Source of the DNA: Amaurobius ferox
Taxonomy: Eukaryota > Arthropoda > Arachnida > Araneae > Amaurobiidae
Reading direction: 5' to 3'
Length of the DNA stretch: 64,000 nt
NCBI GenBank assembly: GCA_951213105.1
Contig: OX578137.1
Location: 73,900,604-73,964,603, forward strand
Part shown: piece by piece, positions 36,977 through 48,669 of the stretch
Numbering within the stretch: the first letter of the stretch is position 1
Layout: each line of letters opens with the position of its first letter
The notes under the pieces: model-generated
Database searches by the model: none
What the model saw: the letters and a program-made list of their open reading frames with translations, nothing else
What the model was told of the DNA's origin: nothing
Position numbers and translations under genes: made by a program

Positions 36977-37006
36977 GAGACAATATCTGATCTCAGATAT
37001 TGTCTC
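36977..37006. repeat. Perfect 14-bp palindrome, 2-nt centre
   Basis: GAGACAATATCTGA, TC, TCAGATATTGTCTC. It is immediately preceded by two copies of TTGTTGATCAGATAT-type sequence. Confidence 0.95.
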
Positions 37007-37479
37007 CAAACATGAAAGTTTTAATTGAATTTGAATATCAGAAAACATATAGTGAGATACAACAATCGGATTTAATTTGTAAAATATTTGTTCTCAATAT
37101 CTAAACACTGAAACATTCATTTTTTCAACCAGTGCATATAATATTACTTATCAGTATTGCCGCATATATTGCTGAATGTGTTCAGTAGTGATAACTGGAA
37201 TAATGCCCACATCATTGTGCAACAATAAATTTCTGTAGTAAAATATCCTCTTGAGTGGTCGAATTTCTATCCTTTGTTATTTAGAACAATAATGAGTAAA
37301 ATACATTGCAATATTTTTCAATAAATTGTCAGATAATTCCGATGATATTAAATATCACACAAAGCTAATTAATAGGTTGTTTTCAGATATACATACAAAT
37401 GCACAGTACTGATACGGTGCTTTTAAATAACTACAAAGCGCAGACTGTATCTGTTAAATGTCACGAATGATTAAGCTAT

Positions 37480-37620
37480 CCCATTCATCACTTCCTTATT
37501 CGGAATCTACATCTGGCAGTCATGTTCAAAAGTCTCCTCAACGTTCAAATGTTATTCACCATAATTGATTCCCAAAGCAAACTACCTAATATCAAATAAA
37601 AGCAATAGCAAGAAAAACAT
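37480..37620 (+). repeat. Repeat R3, partial copy
   Basis: CTATCCCATTCATCACTTCC and GTCTCCTCAACGTTC resemble the left part of R3 copies at 41345, 43800, 45780 and 57815. The right half is missing. Confidence 0.4.
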
Positions 37621-37792
37621 TATTCAAATTTAGTTAGCTAACATGGGAAGTATGACATCAATCAAGTTTAGTCGGTTTGTTAATAAATAGACTGGTAAAC
37701 AACTTATTGTAATTAATACAAGACATGAAGTTGTAAGGTTTTTCTAGTAATCCTTACTCTTCTTATATACATAGAATAATGCATAATTAATT

Positions 37793-39813
37793 TCCTTATA
37801 TGCACAGTATAAAGTATAAGGAAAAATTGTGAAGCTGTCGAAATTCGAAAATCGAGAATCAAAAATTCGAATTCGATATTTCAACGTGAGAGGACCTTTC
37901 AAGCATTCCAGAACGCGACTCAAATGTTCTTAAAGTGATGTCTATGTGAGTGTGTGGAGACGATATCTCACGAACGAATTATGTGATTCGCACGACATTT
38001 GGTACAAAAATTGAAATCCGTGAATACTGGAAGCCCATTGATTTTAAATGCAATCAAACATTCAAACCCCCAAAATTGAGTGAAATTTTGAAAAAAACAT
38101 AAAAAAACTAGCACCTTTAATAAAGTTACGCAAATAAATATTTCTTATGTAATTTTTTTTAGTAAACTATTGACATAAACTTTAGAACGCTAGCATGAAC
38201 CGTTCTCGAGATATTGTACATTTTTCAAATACATTTATCAAAAAATCACACAAAATGAAAAAAAATATTAGCTATTGTAAAATATGTTCACTTTTCATAT
38301 GTAATATTATGCGATAAATTAGTTTACATCATTCTCGCGGATTTAGATCGTTCCATTCATTGGAAAATATACTTTAGGTAATAGTTTTGAATTTGGACGC
38401 CAATAATCATTTATCTACTATAAGAAAAACCCATTTCTCCGTCCTTAACAGTTTGCGAAATTTTGGCGAAATGTCGTCAACTTGGCGACTTTTTAAATGT
38501 TGTTAAATTAATGAAAATGTCGCCAAATAGATAAAAATGACGCCAAATTGATAAAAATGAAGCTAAATCAGTGAAAGTGACGACTGATGAAATTAAATTT
38601 CTTGGAAAGAATATAAGAATATTCTATAAGAATAACCTATTTTTCCGTCCGTAACGCTTGGCTAAATTTTGGTGATTAATTTCGAGGAATATTTTCAACT
38701 AGATTACTTTTTTAAATGTTACCAAATTTACGACATTTTCGCCCAATGGATAACAATGCCGCCGAATTGGTGAAATAGATGCTAAATCAATGAAATGGCG
38801 AGTAATTGATGAAAATGAATATCTTGGAAAGAACACAAGAATATATTAAAAGAACAACCCATTACTCATGTCAATCTACATGGGAATCAATGTTTTGCCA
38901 ATTCTTAATTCAGTCATACTATGACGGGCATATTTTTTAGTATATAAGAAATGATCGTCTCTCAATTGTTTTCGACATTGGACGATACATTTGGTGAACT
39001 TGGCGTATAATCGAGCAAAATTTCTCAGACTTGGCGATATTTAGCCTCAGATAGATGAAAATATCTTCAAAATTGCAAAACTACGTCAAGTTGATAAAAA
39101 TGACGGCTAATTGATGATTTTATTATAAAAGTATTTTAATATTTTGAACTATATTGCTATTGGGGATACTATCAATGTTAGTAATTATCTCCATTCTTCC
39201 GTCCCTAACACTTTGCGAGAAATTTAGAGAGACGTCGCCACTTTGGCATCTTTTTTGAACGTTGCCAAGTGACAAAAATTTCGCCAAATTGATAAAAATG
39301 ATGATAAATGGAAGGTAATTTTTCGCAAATTCTGATTTCCGTCATATGATGGGCATACATTGTAGTATATAAAAAATGCCCGTCTTTCCGTTTGTCTGTA
39401 ACACTTGGTGATACATTTGGCGAACTAGGCGCGTAATTTGCAAAGTATCGCTAACTTGGCGATATTTGCCCCAAATTGACGACAATATCGTCAAAATTCT
39501 AAAAATGACGCTAAGTTAATGAAAATAACGCCTAATTGATGAATACATTATTAATATTTTTAATATATGGACTACATTACTTATTGAGGATGCTATCAAT
39601 ATTGATAATTGTTTATTTAGAATTGTGCGAAATATAAGTTAATTGAGTACTTTGAAATAGTTTGACGTGTTGTCATACGGAAAATCGCCAAATATACAAT
39701 TCAACGTTAAAAACACAGTACCGTTGATTTTATTTATTATTTTTTCAATGTAAAATTAGTGAATTTATTGCATTATGTAAGGAAAGTCAGGTGCTGCCCA
39801 CATCAGATTTTTT
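37793..39813 (+). repeat. Repeat G, longest copy
   Basis: About 2.02 kb with both borders: the TTTCCTTATATGCACAGTAT palindrome region on the left and GGAAAGTCAGGTGCTGCCCA plus CATCAGATTTTTT on the right. The internal body is made of subunits of roughly 200-250 bp, each starting with a CTCCGTCCGTAACG-like phrase at about 38424, 38640, 39190 and 39378. Each subunit carries GCCAAATTGATAAAAATGAC-type words and often a CGCCAACTTGGCG-like dyad. No protein is encoded. Confidence 0.8.
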
Positions 39814-40178
39814 AAGGAGTCCGTGGTGAAGTAGGCAATACTTCTAGACATACTCTGGGATAGCCAATTTCGATGCATGGCTATTTCAAACTGTTTGATC
39901 GCAAGTAAAATTGAATCTAGAATTCTACACCGTTATGCTCGCTGACAAATCTCTTAGCAGAGAACATATTTAAATATTCAAAATTCATATAAACAAGTTC
40001 TGTAAAAAAAACATTCTGGCATTAAAATGATATGCTGATTATTTGACAGAAGATAAATAATGTCAAGCAAAATAAATATGACAGAAGTCTAATGAAAGCA
40101 ATTGTCAGTTGCCCTCCGAACTGATATTCGACGGTGAAGAATGCAAAGTCCGCTTCAACGATAAGAACTTGAAATTTC

Positions 40179-40250
40179 GTCCCAGTAGCTCAGCGGTAGA
40201 GCGTCGGCTGACCAGTTTGGAGATTCAGGGTTCGATTCCCGGTTGGGGCA
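40179..40250 (+). tRNA. tRNA-like sequence, probably a pseudogene
   Basis: The 72-nt segment has standard cloverleaf spacing. The acceptor GTCCCAG pairs with TTGGGGC (7 pairs, two wobbles), followed by discriminator A. The D arm is GCTC/GAGC with AGCGGTA loop, and the T arm CAGGG/CCCGG has the loop TTCGATT. The A-box and B-box positions are good. The anticodon arm (TCGGC, TGACCAG, TTTGG) is poor: one mismatch, several wobbles, and G instead of the invariant U before the anticodon. I therefore do not assign an amino acid. It may be a decayed tRNA gene or the head of a different SINE. Confidence 0.55.
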
Positions 40251-40551
40251 GAAAGGCTCTTTACATGTTCTTAAGCAACCCATTCAACTCATTTCACATA
40301 AACATTTACTTTAAATAAATTATAGAAACATTTAATTCTCTAAGAAATCTATACACACGCATTTCGGAAACAAATATTCTGTAACGTAAAACATTTTGCA
40401 AAAGTGCAATCGTTTTCAAAATACATTACTACCCCGAAAAATTTAATATTTTTAAAGTTAATGTTAATAATAACACAACAAACCCGAACGTTGCAACCTA
40501 CTGTTTAACTCATTGCATCACATAAAGAGCTAAGAGCTCACGTAATGTAAG

Positions 40552-40745
40552 GTGTATCTCACACCTTCGGGTAGTGAAAACGATCAGGCTCAAAAAGAAG
40601 ACAGAGTAGAGCATTTGGCGAAGTTTATTCATTTAATACGCCTAAAGAAATGTGTTTCAATTGCTTTTCTGAAGGAAAGATTTTTCACACACGCAATTGC
40701 CAATAGAGTAAAATATAACCATTCGAGTAAACTAAAGTAATATAA
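40552..40745 (+). pseudogene. Possible retroelement Gag zinc-knuckle fossil
   Basis: Near 40650 one frame reads MCFNCFSEGKIFHTRNCQ, close to the CCHC knuckle of BEL/Pao-type Gag proteins (CFNC...GH...C), with the His shifted by one residue. The preceding frame reads KFIHLIRLKK. Stops follow within 20 codons. This rests on a short motif and the rest of the retroelement is not visible. Confidence 0.3.
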
Positions 40746-40985
40746 GTCTAAAAGTAATATAAGTCTACACGTTTCTCAACCAACAAGTTTAAAATATAAG
40801 TAGTCAAGTTAAAGTCTATAAGTAATACAAGTCTATACATCATTAGTTCTACAAGTCTAAAATGTAGCCTGCCAAATACAGGTATGTAAGTAACATAAGT
40901 CTACATGCCATTAAGTCTGTAAGTCTGTAAGGACTATGTCTACAAACCATTAAGTATACAAGTCGTTAAGTCTACGGTCAAGTTA
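40738..40985 (+). repeat. Degenerate TAAGTCTA-rich tandem region
   Basis: Short words AGTAATATAAGTCTA, AAGTCTACA and AAGTCTGTAAG recur about every 10-25 bp. It is simple-sequence-like with no coding sense. Confidence 0.65.
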
Positions 40986-41344
40986 AACACGTTAAATGCA
41001 TTGTTGCTGTCCTTTTTATCATCAAAGTCATGGAAACATTTGGGTGATGTCATATTTTACCGCTATTGTAATTAAAATTTTCAGTATCAGGAATCATTTC
41101 AGATTACATGAAAATAATATCATTCACAATATCTAGAATCCCTTTCTTATCCAAAATTTCAAATCAGTCTAAAATAAACCAATTAACTTCAAAACGGCCT
41201 AATGCATGTTATCGTACAAAATAAAGTTACATAAAAATTAATGTAATTATATTGCGCGAAATTGTGCAAACCATTCAATTTATATAATTCATTATATTCA
41301 GAAGAACGATAATGCACTAATAATACAATTCAATCAATTCAAAC

Positions 41345-41620
41345 ACTGAAGCCATCCCATCCATCAATTCCTTTCTTCTTTGACATCTTCTATTTCTATC
41401 GCAGTCATTTACTCACAGATTTCTCGCAAATTTCCCCAAATGTTTCTAATTATGGATTACAGTATCATAACAGCATTCTTATTAGAACAAAACATCAGAG
41501 TGAAAGCCATTATCGTCTTTTAAAGAACAAACAGAAAAAGTGGAAAATCAATTTTGTTTTATCAGGGGACCAAAAAGTACTTAATATAGGATGCAATGAT
41601 ATAAAGAACAGAGCAAAGAT
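41345..41620 (+). repeat. Repeat R3, copy 2
   Basis: A 280-bp family. The order is CATCCCATCCATCAATTCC, TTTCTAATTATGGATTACA, CAGCATTCTTATTAGAACAA, TATCGTCTTTTAAAGAAC, TGGAAAATCAATTTTGTTTT then ATCAGG, and ACTTAATATAGGATGCAATG. Five copies lie in the right 27 kb of the window, all on the plus strand. Non-coding. Confidence 0.65.
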
Positions 41621-41629
41621 ATTTTATTT

Positions 41630-42438
41630 GTTTTGTGTTTTATATTGAGTTCCTAAAGCTCTTAAACATCCTAATAACTTTGTAAGGAATTATCCACGAG
41701 TGTAGATGTTAGGACTATTCTTGACAATACCCGATCAAATAGAAGGAATGTCAGTGGCCATAGCAGAGATTTAAAAAAGCTTGTATAGGCCTGATAAGCG
41801 GCTTGTTTGGATAAGCGAGAAGCTAGATAAGCTAAAAAAGTCATTTTCATAGTTGTAGAGCACTGTCAAAATAGTATGAATCGACACCAGGAACGAATTA
41901 AACGCATATACGCAATGCCATAAATAACTATCAGAAAGTTGTATCAAGTCCTTTAACATGGTGTCACCGACAAAGGTTGTTAAATGTAAGCAGCAATATT
42001 CTTTCTGGAAATCAAATGAGTAGCATCTCTGATGGAAGGCATTTAAACAAACTTTACACAATATTTCTGTTCATATCCGTGTCGTTTATTGAAACATGCC
42101 AGAATATAATAGCAATTCGCCCCAAAAACATGTTGTGTAAAGCAAATAAATGCCTTTTGTAAAATTTTCATTGACGAATACTACTAACTAGAAACTTCTA
42201 TCTGGCTTTATTGCCGGATATCTTTATTGTAACTTTTAAATTTTCGCTAGGGATGCTCTCTTCATTTTATTCAATCGAACACACTATTGCTTTTTTTGCT
42301 GAAACTCCGTACATATTTTGGAAATATTTAGTTCAAATCTTAATCGGTTTTTTGGGACAAATCCGATATGATATGCTGTTCGTACGAAACTCGACTAAAA
42401 ATAATGCCTAACAAACATATTTCCTTTGTCATATAGCC
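41630..42438. other. Unassigned stretch
   Basis: The minus-strand frame 41771-42061 begins with a Cys-rich MCKVCLNAFHQRCYSF but lacks a complete finger pattern. No feature called. Confidence 0.35.
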
Positions 42439-43401
42439 AACAAGAGAGATCAATCATGCATAAATCATTGATTATGAAACACTTTCCAACTGAAATGCAA
42501 TTTCATTTAAACATCTCGAAAATGCGATGCATTCAGAGCTGGTATATTTTAAATTATCACAGTACTACAATAAATTATTATATTAAAATTTAAAACTTTA
42601 TTGAAAAATGAACCTGATTCAAACGGCGTCATCGAAATACAAATCATCTGGCTCTATGTGAAAGATATGAATATTCCATTCATACACTTTTATTCCAGAC
42701 TCCAGAGTTAAATCATTTTACATGAAAAAAATTCAGCAACTCTTATACAACTCATCTTACAATCACTTGTTTACATTCTGCATCCATTAAAATTAAGCAT
42801 CCTTGTAGAAATAACGAAAATTTGATGATAATTTAATCTAAAAAATATTGTAATTGCGTTAGCACATAATCTAGATGCACAGAAAATACGCAAAAATAAA
42901 ACGGTAGTAGGACGGCTGCAGCACTAAATATAAATTTAAAAGAACTTTAAAAATCACGATATTTACACTAGGAAAAAAAATGGATGGCATATTTTATTTT
43001 GAAGTCGGTCGTGTGATCTCTTCAAATTATATGGGTGTAATTATTATTTTATTTTTATTTAAAAATTTATCAAACATATTTTGCTGAAATTTTTTTTATA
43101 TATTTTATGGGTTAATTTGAATATTTCCTAAAGTTTGTGAATTTTAACTTCGCTGAAAGAATGTTTAACAAATTATGTCCCATAGAATTCAATGCATTCC
43201 ATTTTTTAATTCGGATTCAATCAGAAATTAATTGGGTTATATTATTCCTTTACATTACCATATGTCCCACAGTCCGTCTCAAAAATATATTAAAATTTCT
43301 TTTTGATAAAGTAATTTTTACTGCAGTTATCGTGAGAACGGCAGACAGACAGCATGAAAAAGTCATAATTGCTTTTCAACTATGTTGTAAAATGTTAAAA
43401 A
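42439..43401 (+). repeat. Repeat B, copy 3
   Basis: 963 bp. The left end is AACAAGAGAGATCAATCATG and the right end TTGTAAAATGTTAAAAA, with internal B landmarks including ATTGGGTTATATTATTCCTT and GGCAGACAGACAG. It is shorter than the full-length copies through internal deletions. The 119-codon frame at 43137-43496 lies across it and its right flank and is not coding. Confidence 0.75.
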
Positions 43402-43799
43402 TTACTGAAATGTTTTCCGTTACAACCCAAAAATATGTCGGACAACAGTATAGTTTAAAAAGAATCTCGTCTGTGAAAAACGCTGCAAGGTCCTAAATGT
43501 CAATAGGAAATATATTTGCAATTTGTATTTCCGAAAATTATTAAATAAATCTATCTGGATATAAATATATTGTAGAATAAGTTTGAAATTCCATACGGGA
43601 AATATTTCTAGATATGATGAAAATGATCCTTTTGATCTGTTTCTTTGCCATTAAGGTATCAAATATGTGTAAAATATCACTATGATATCCCAAGAAAGAC
43701 TGGAATATTCTATTTCACAATATTTTATCATTCCATCCATGTTTGTGATATCTGAATATATTCACTCGAAAAATAAAGAGCACTTCTAATCAATTCAAT

Positions 43800-44075
43800 T
43801 CGTCAAGTCTGCGAACAGAAAACAATCTCATCCATCAACTCCTTCCTTGTAGAGAATCACTTCTTTTCCTCTTAGTTATATTCGGAAGATTCTTTTCAAT
43901 CTTCCACAAACGCTTTTAATTATGAATTATGATAGCAGCATTCTCATCAGAACAAAGCGACAAAGCGAAAACCATTATCTCCTTTTAAAGTGCTAACAAA
44001 GAAAGTAGGAAATCGATGATATTTTATCGAGTTGCAAAATGGTAAAATAGGAAGTAATGAAGAGAACAGGGAACA
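43800..44075 (+). repeat. Repeat R3, copy 3
   Basis: CTCATCCATCAACTCCTTCC, AGCAGCATTCTCATCAGAAC, ATCTCCTTTTAAAGTGCTAA, AGGAAATCGATGATATTTTA and AAAATAGGAAGTAATGAAGA follow the R3 order. Confidence 0.75.
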
Positions 44076-44189
44076 TGGTTTGTTGATTTACTTCTTTTTT
44101 TACATACCATATTAAATAAAATGGTATTTTCTTTTGAATTGTTCCTAAATTACAATTATTTCCTTACAACTTATTTTACTGATTTTTTC

Positions 44190-44335
44190 CTCTCAAATAT
44201 TTGAACTCACTAACCTTCTTACAATTAAATGAAGATTTTAACCTGTCATAAATAGATAGTTTTTCAAGATGTATTTTATGCAAACATTGTGAATGAACTG
44301 TCAATGTTTTAACAAGAAAATTGAACTCTTTTAGT
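44190..44335 (-). repeat. SINE-associated 145-bp repeat, copy 2
   Basis: Reverse complement of 36790-36935 (CATTTGAACTCACTAAC-type start, AGGATTTTAACCTGTCATAA-type middle). It sits on the 3' side of SINE copy 3, as in the other copy, so SINE plus tail were copied together. Confidence 0.8.
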
Positions 44336-44361
44336 CCCTATGACAGTCTTTCTTTCTTTCT

Positions 44362-44630
44362 ACCCAGACCGTTTGACTTACCTAAAGATGTAAAGTATCT
44401 GTTTGGACGGCAGGAACAGTACCACGCAATTTAGACCGGAACCCAGAAGAGGCGACATCCACAAGAATTGTACGCTCCTTGACCTGCCACGGACCTCTCA
44501 GAAGGGCATTTTAACACAGATTTAACGTACTCGTACTCCACGTAAACATAGGGACAGTTTGAGCAGAGTCAGGAATCAAACTCGAGTCCTCCGAGTGCAA
44601 TCCCTGCACCTTATCCACTGGGTTGTTCCA
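44362..44630 (-). mobile_element. tRNA-derived SINE, copy 3 (diverged)
   Basis: Minus strand: degraded head (CCCAGTGGATAAGGTGCAGG), body with GAGTACGAGTACGTTAAATC, and 3' end with a CAAACGGTCTGGGT match to copy 2. Many substitutions and small indels make this the oldest of the three free copies. Confidence 0.75.
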
Positions 44631-44639
44631 ACCCCCCTA

Positions 44640-45690
44640 TAACAGTCTATTTTTGTTCGCTGTGCCAAGTTTACATTATCGTAGATTTGAATCTTGTTTT
44701 GATGATACTTTGCCCCCAAAATTCGAGCCTTCTTTTTCAGGATTGATAGATATTGGCTCTGTAGCAATAACCCACCTCTCCTAAAGGGAATGTACATTTG
44801 GTGTTTGTGAGCCTTGGGAGACGAATTACCTTGATTCCCGGAGAAACGGATTTCGTGAGTGTGTTTCACCTATCACCCCATCACTACAAAACTGAGCTCC
44901 TCCAAGTGGCGGTGAGGACTGGATATTGTAAGCTGCTTCTAAAACTGTCGGCGGCTGATGTCATTATTTGAATTGCAATCTTCGAACGCTGCACGGTGAA
45001 TGGTTTAATTGACTATCTCCCCTGATTGAGACTTCGCTGTAAAATATATTTTGATTCAATTCTCCCTTTTAAATAGTGTAAACCGCAAAGATCGCCATGT
45101 GTATGTCCTCCAATAACCTAAAAGTTACTTATGATGATGGGAAAAGTAATATAGATGTATTTAGAGACAAAATGTTGATGTTTTGACCTTAAATTGAAGA
45201 TGAGAAATGTACAGTTCTTAATAATCCAGAAGTTTCATTTGATAGAACTCTTCTAACGAAATCAAAGTGTCATAGGTTCTGATTTTGCTCTAAAAAGTTA
45301 GTATTGGTACCGAAAACATTGGTTGATTCCCTAGAAATTGATGCAAGAGAATTTAAATATGTTTTACAGTGATAGAATAGTGAACAAATCTGAGATTGAG
45401 GCCATGCAAATACGGAGCTTCATTAGAAGGTGAGTATGAGGATTGTTCAGTTACAACTTGTTAAAAATTGTTTTCTCCATGGCAAAAATATAGGTCTGAC
45501 TCTTTCTCTAGATAAAATACAAAAAAATTCGTGAAACAATTTTTTAAACGGAAATTCTCTTTATAATCTATTTAAAATTTAAATAATAAATTCGTCCTTG
45601 ATATAATAAAATCAAGATTCCGTAAAGTTTTCAATTCCATTTCTAAACGTAACATGCTATATATATTATTGAACAACCAATTTCAAAGTC
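44640..45690. other. Unassigned stretch
   Basis: The region around 44640-45060 is less AT-rich, but no frame of useful length or motif was found. Nothing called. Confidence 0.35.
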
Positions 45691-45701
45691 AGTGGATAAT
45701 C

Positions 45702-45753
45702 CTTCGTATAAAAAGTATTGCTTGTTAATCCTTCGTATAAAAAGTATTGCTTG
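45702..45753 (+). repeat. 28-bp direct duplication
   Basis: AATCCTTCGTATAAAAAGTA plus TTGCTTG is present twice in direct succession, separated by TT. Confidence 0.9.
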
Positions 45754-45779
45754 CATCAGTCAAGTGCCACAAATAATAA

Positions 45780-46050
45780 ACCCATCTCATCCATCAACTT
45801 CTTCAATGTTAGGAATCTGATCCTTCCATTACATACATCTCGGAAAGACCTCTCAAGGTTCGGTTTTCGTAATGGATTATGTAGCAGCAAGCTCATCGGA
45901 ACAAAGCCAGCCGTCCAAAAGCTATTATTGCCTTTTAAAGAGATAACAAAGGAAGTGAGAAATCGATGGCGTTTTATCGTCGTGTAAAATGGTTCTTAAT
46001 ATAGAATGCATTGATGAGTAGGGGATAGCAAAACGGAGAAGGTGGTTTGA
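45780..46050 (+). repeat. Repeat R3, copy 4
   Basis: CTCATCCATCAACTTCTTCA, GCAGCAAGCTCATCGGAACA, TATTGCCTTTTAAAGAGATA, AGAAATCGATGGCGTTTTAT and CTTAATATAGAATGCATTGA follow the R3 order. Confidence 0.75.
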
Positions 46051-46560
46051 CCCATTTCTGATCAGATATATTGGAATAATATTTTTACATGATAATGCGG
46101 ATATATTAGCAATAAATATTTTACAGAATTCAATAAATTTTTAAACATATTTTTTATATATTCTATAATCAGAAGATATTAGAATAAAATAGTCCGCATT
46201 TGACTTTTTCATCCGTTGTTATCTACCTATTTTTATGGGCCCATGACAGGTAAAACGACAGTTGTGGTAGACGGAGAATATTAACTAACAATATCACGAT
46301 AATAAAGTATTAAGTGTAGTGCAAATATACATATTATAAATGTGGTGTAATAGTTAATAATTGATTAGGTGCATGTGATATATATAATTTTGTTTGCTGT
46401 GCCCGAATTAATACTAACTGTATATTCTGCAACTTCTGGAATAAAATACAAAATACTGGAACAAATACTTTATAGGATGGAGTCATAATGGCAATTTTAT
46501 ATTTATTTATTTATGATGTAATAAAGAACTTATTATTTACAAAATGTATATTTCTAGCGT
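46051..46560. other. AT-rich intergenic DNA
   Basis: No feature recognised. Confidence 0.4.
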
Positions 46561-47862
46561 TTTTAACACTTTACAACAAAATTGAAAAGTGTTTATGACT
46601 TTGTTCATTCTGTCTGTCTGTCTGTGCGTTAGCACGATAACTGCCGTAAAAATGACTTAATCAAAATGAAATTTTAGTATGTTGTTCAGACGGTCTGTAG
46701 GACCTATGGGAATATAAATGAATAATATCACCCAATTAGTTTTGGATTGAACCCGGGTTGAAAAAATGAAATACATTGAGCCCTATGGGACCTAATTTTT
46801 CAAACATTTTTTAAGCGGATTTAAAATTCACAAATTGCTTCGAAAATTTTAGGTAATAGTCAAATTATTCCATAAAATGTATTAAAAAAAATTCAGCGAA
46901 ATATATTCAGTAGTTTTTTAAATAAAAATTAAAATAATAATTACACATCTTATATGAAACGATCACGCGACCATGATATGAAACGATAACATGACCCACT
47001 TCAAAATGATATATGGCATCCATCTTGTTTTAAAATCGTGATTTTTTAAAGTTCTTTTTAATTCATATTGAGTGTTGTATCCGTCCTAAAACTACTTTAT
47101 TTTTGCTTAAATTCTGTGCATCTACATACTAAAACAACGCAATGACAATATATTTGAGTTTAAATTCTCATCCAAATTTGATTATTTCTACAACTAAACC
47201 TATTTTTCACCTATGTAAAATGTAAACAGCAAAATAAGTAGAATGAGTTGTATTTGAATTACTGTATTTCTTTAACGCAAAATAATTCAGTCCATGGAGT
47301 CTGCATGGCTGATATGAATGAAATATTAATTGATTTTATAAACAGAAGGACGATTTTTTTCGATGAAGTTTTAAGCATAGAGTTTATGAATTGTAGCTGC
47401 ATGGTCTTAATTTTTAAATAAAATAAATTATTATAGTATTGTGATGAATGAAATGAATGGGAGAAAGTTATGAATGAAATCCTGCTTTTATAGAGAGATC
47501 CAGGCGTGTTATTTTTTCTATGACGTCATTTGAATTTATTTCAGTTGTTTTCGATTAAGTTTTCAGATATAATAAATTATCGTAGTATTATGATAGTTTT
47601 AAAAATATTACCGTGGAATGTATTGCATTTTAGAGATATTTAAACCAGGCAATTTATATTTCAATGCCGTCATTTGAATGAAGTTCATTTTTTTCAATGA
47701 AGGTTTAAGTTTTCAAATATAATAAATCAATGTAGTATTGTGATAAGTTTTAAAATATTACCGAGGAATGTATTGCATTTTCGACTTTTTTAAATAAAAT
47801 TGCATTGAAATTGGGAAGTGTTTCATAATCAATGCTTTAAGCATGATTGATCTTTCTTGTTG
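46561..47862 (-). repeat. Repeat B, full-length copy 4
   Basis: Reverse-orientation full-length copy (1302 bp) of the repeat at 5575-6888, with high similarity along the whole length. The hairpin AACACTTTACAA paired with TTGAAAAGTGTT is at its left edge here. The (CTGT)n run follows at 46609-46624. Confidence 0.85.
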
Positions 47863-48669
47863 AAATTTTACTTTAGAAAACAAGATTTTGGCTTGACAAA
47901 ATTACCTCTATATGCTATATATTAAACTTTGTAAATCATAACCTGTATTACTTGTAGACATATAGACTTAGATTTTTACCTGAATTTTGCTGTTATATGC
48001 AGACGGACAGACGGAGTAATAATCTATCCAGTAAAACACCTAACCTCACTTTATCACTTTGAATTCAAACTCATTAACAATTCTAAAAAACCTTATGACA
48101 CATTTTATTATAAAAAGAAAAGCGTACAATATTGCTAAAAGTTTTAACTAGATATTTCTTTGCCTAACTTGGCTTCGAAAATTTGGAAAAAATACGTTAA
48201 ACCTTTCGTAAGAATCCACGATCTAAGGCGACAGCTTTTAAATAATCCAGATCAGACATTTATATTTCAAATTAAAAAAAATAATTTCGATATTTTTAGT
48301 GGTGAAAGTCGAGTTTTAAAGTTTTGCTAACAAGATATTTTTTATAATGTATTTTAACTTAAAAGTTAGTTTTTTCATAATAAGATTTTGTGCTGTCACT
48401 GTTCATACAAAATCTTTCTTGCGCATTATTTGTTTATGTATCAGCACGAAACTTGCTACGTATCTTTATAATAATATGTTAAAAAACAGTAAGTATAGGT
48501 TTTTTAAGCAATACTTATTTGATATATTAAATAATATGTAATAGTTAGAAGTTGGTATATACAGAAATATGGATTATGTCATGATCTATTTATTTTTTTT
48601 TATATAGTTACTCAATTTCAAATTCAATATGCGCTTTCATTTACCATAATATTGTAATAATACAGATAA
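47863..48669. other. AT-rich intergenic DNA
   Basis: No feature recognised. The frame 48347-48541 is low-complexity. Confidence 0.4.

Noticed and set aside
37793..39813. The internally repetitive G subunits as a possible CRISPR-like array
   Set aside because: Units are 200-250 bp, diverged, and bounded by transposon-like ends in a eukaryotic context. There are no short identical repeats with unique spacers and no cas genes.
41771..42061. Cys-rich start (MCKVCLNAFHQRCYSF) suggesting a zinc finger
   Set aside because: Only the first half of any finger pattern is present and the rest is hydrophobic low-complexity sequence. Probably chance.
43137..43496. 119-codon frame
   Set aside because: It lies over repeat B copy 3 and its right flank. 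The other B copies are not open in this frame.
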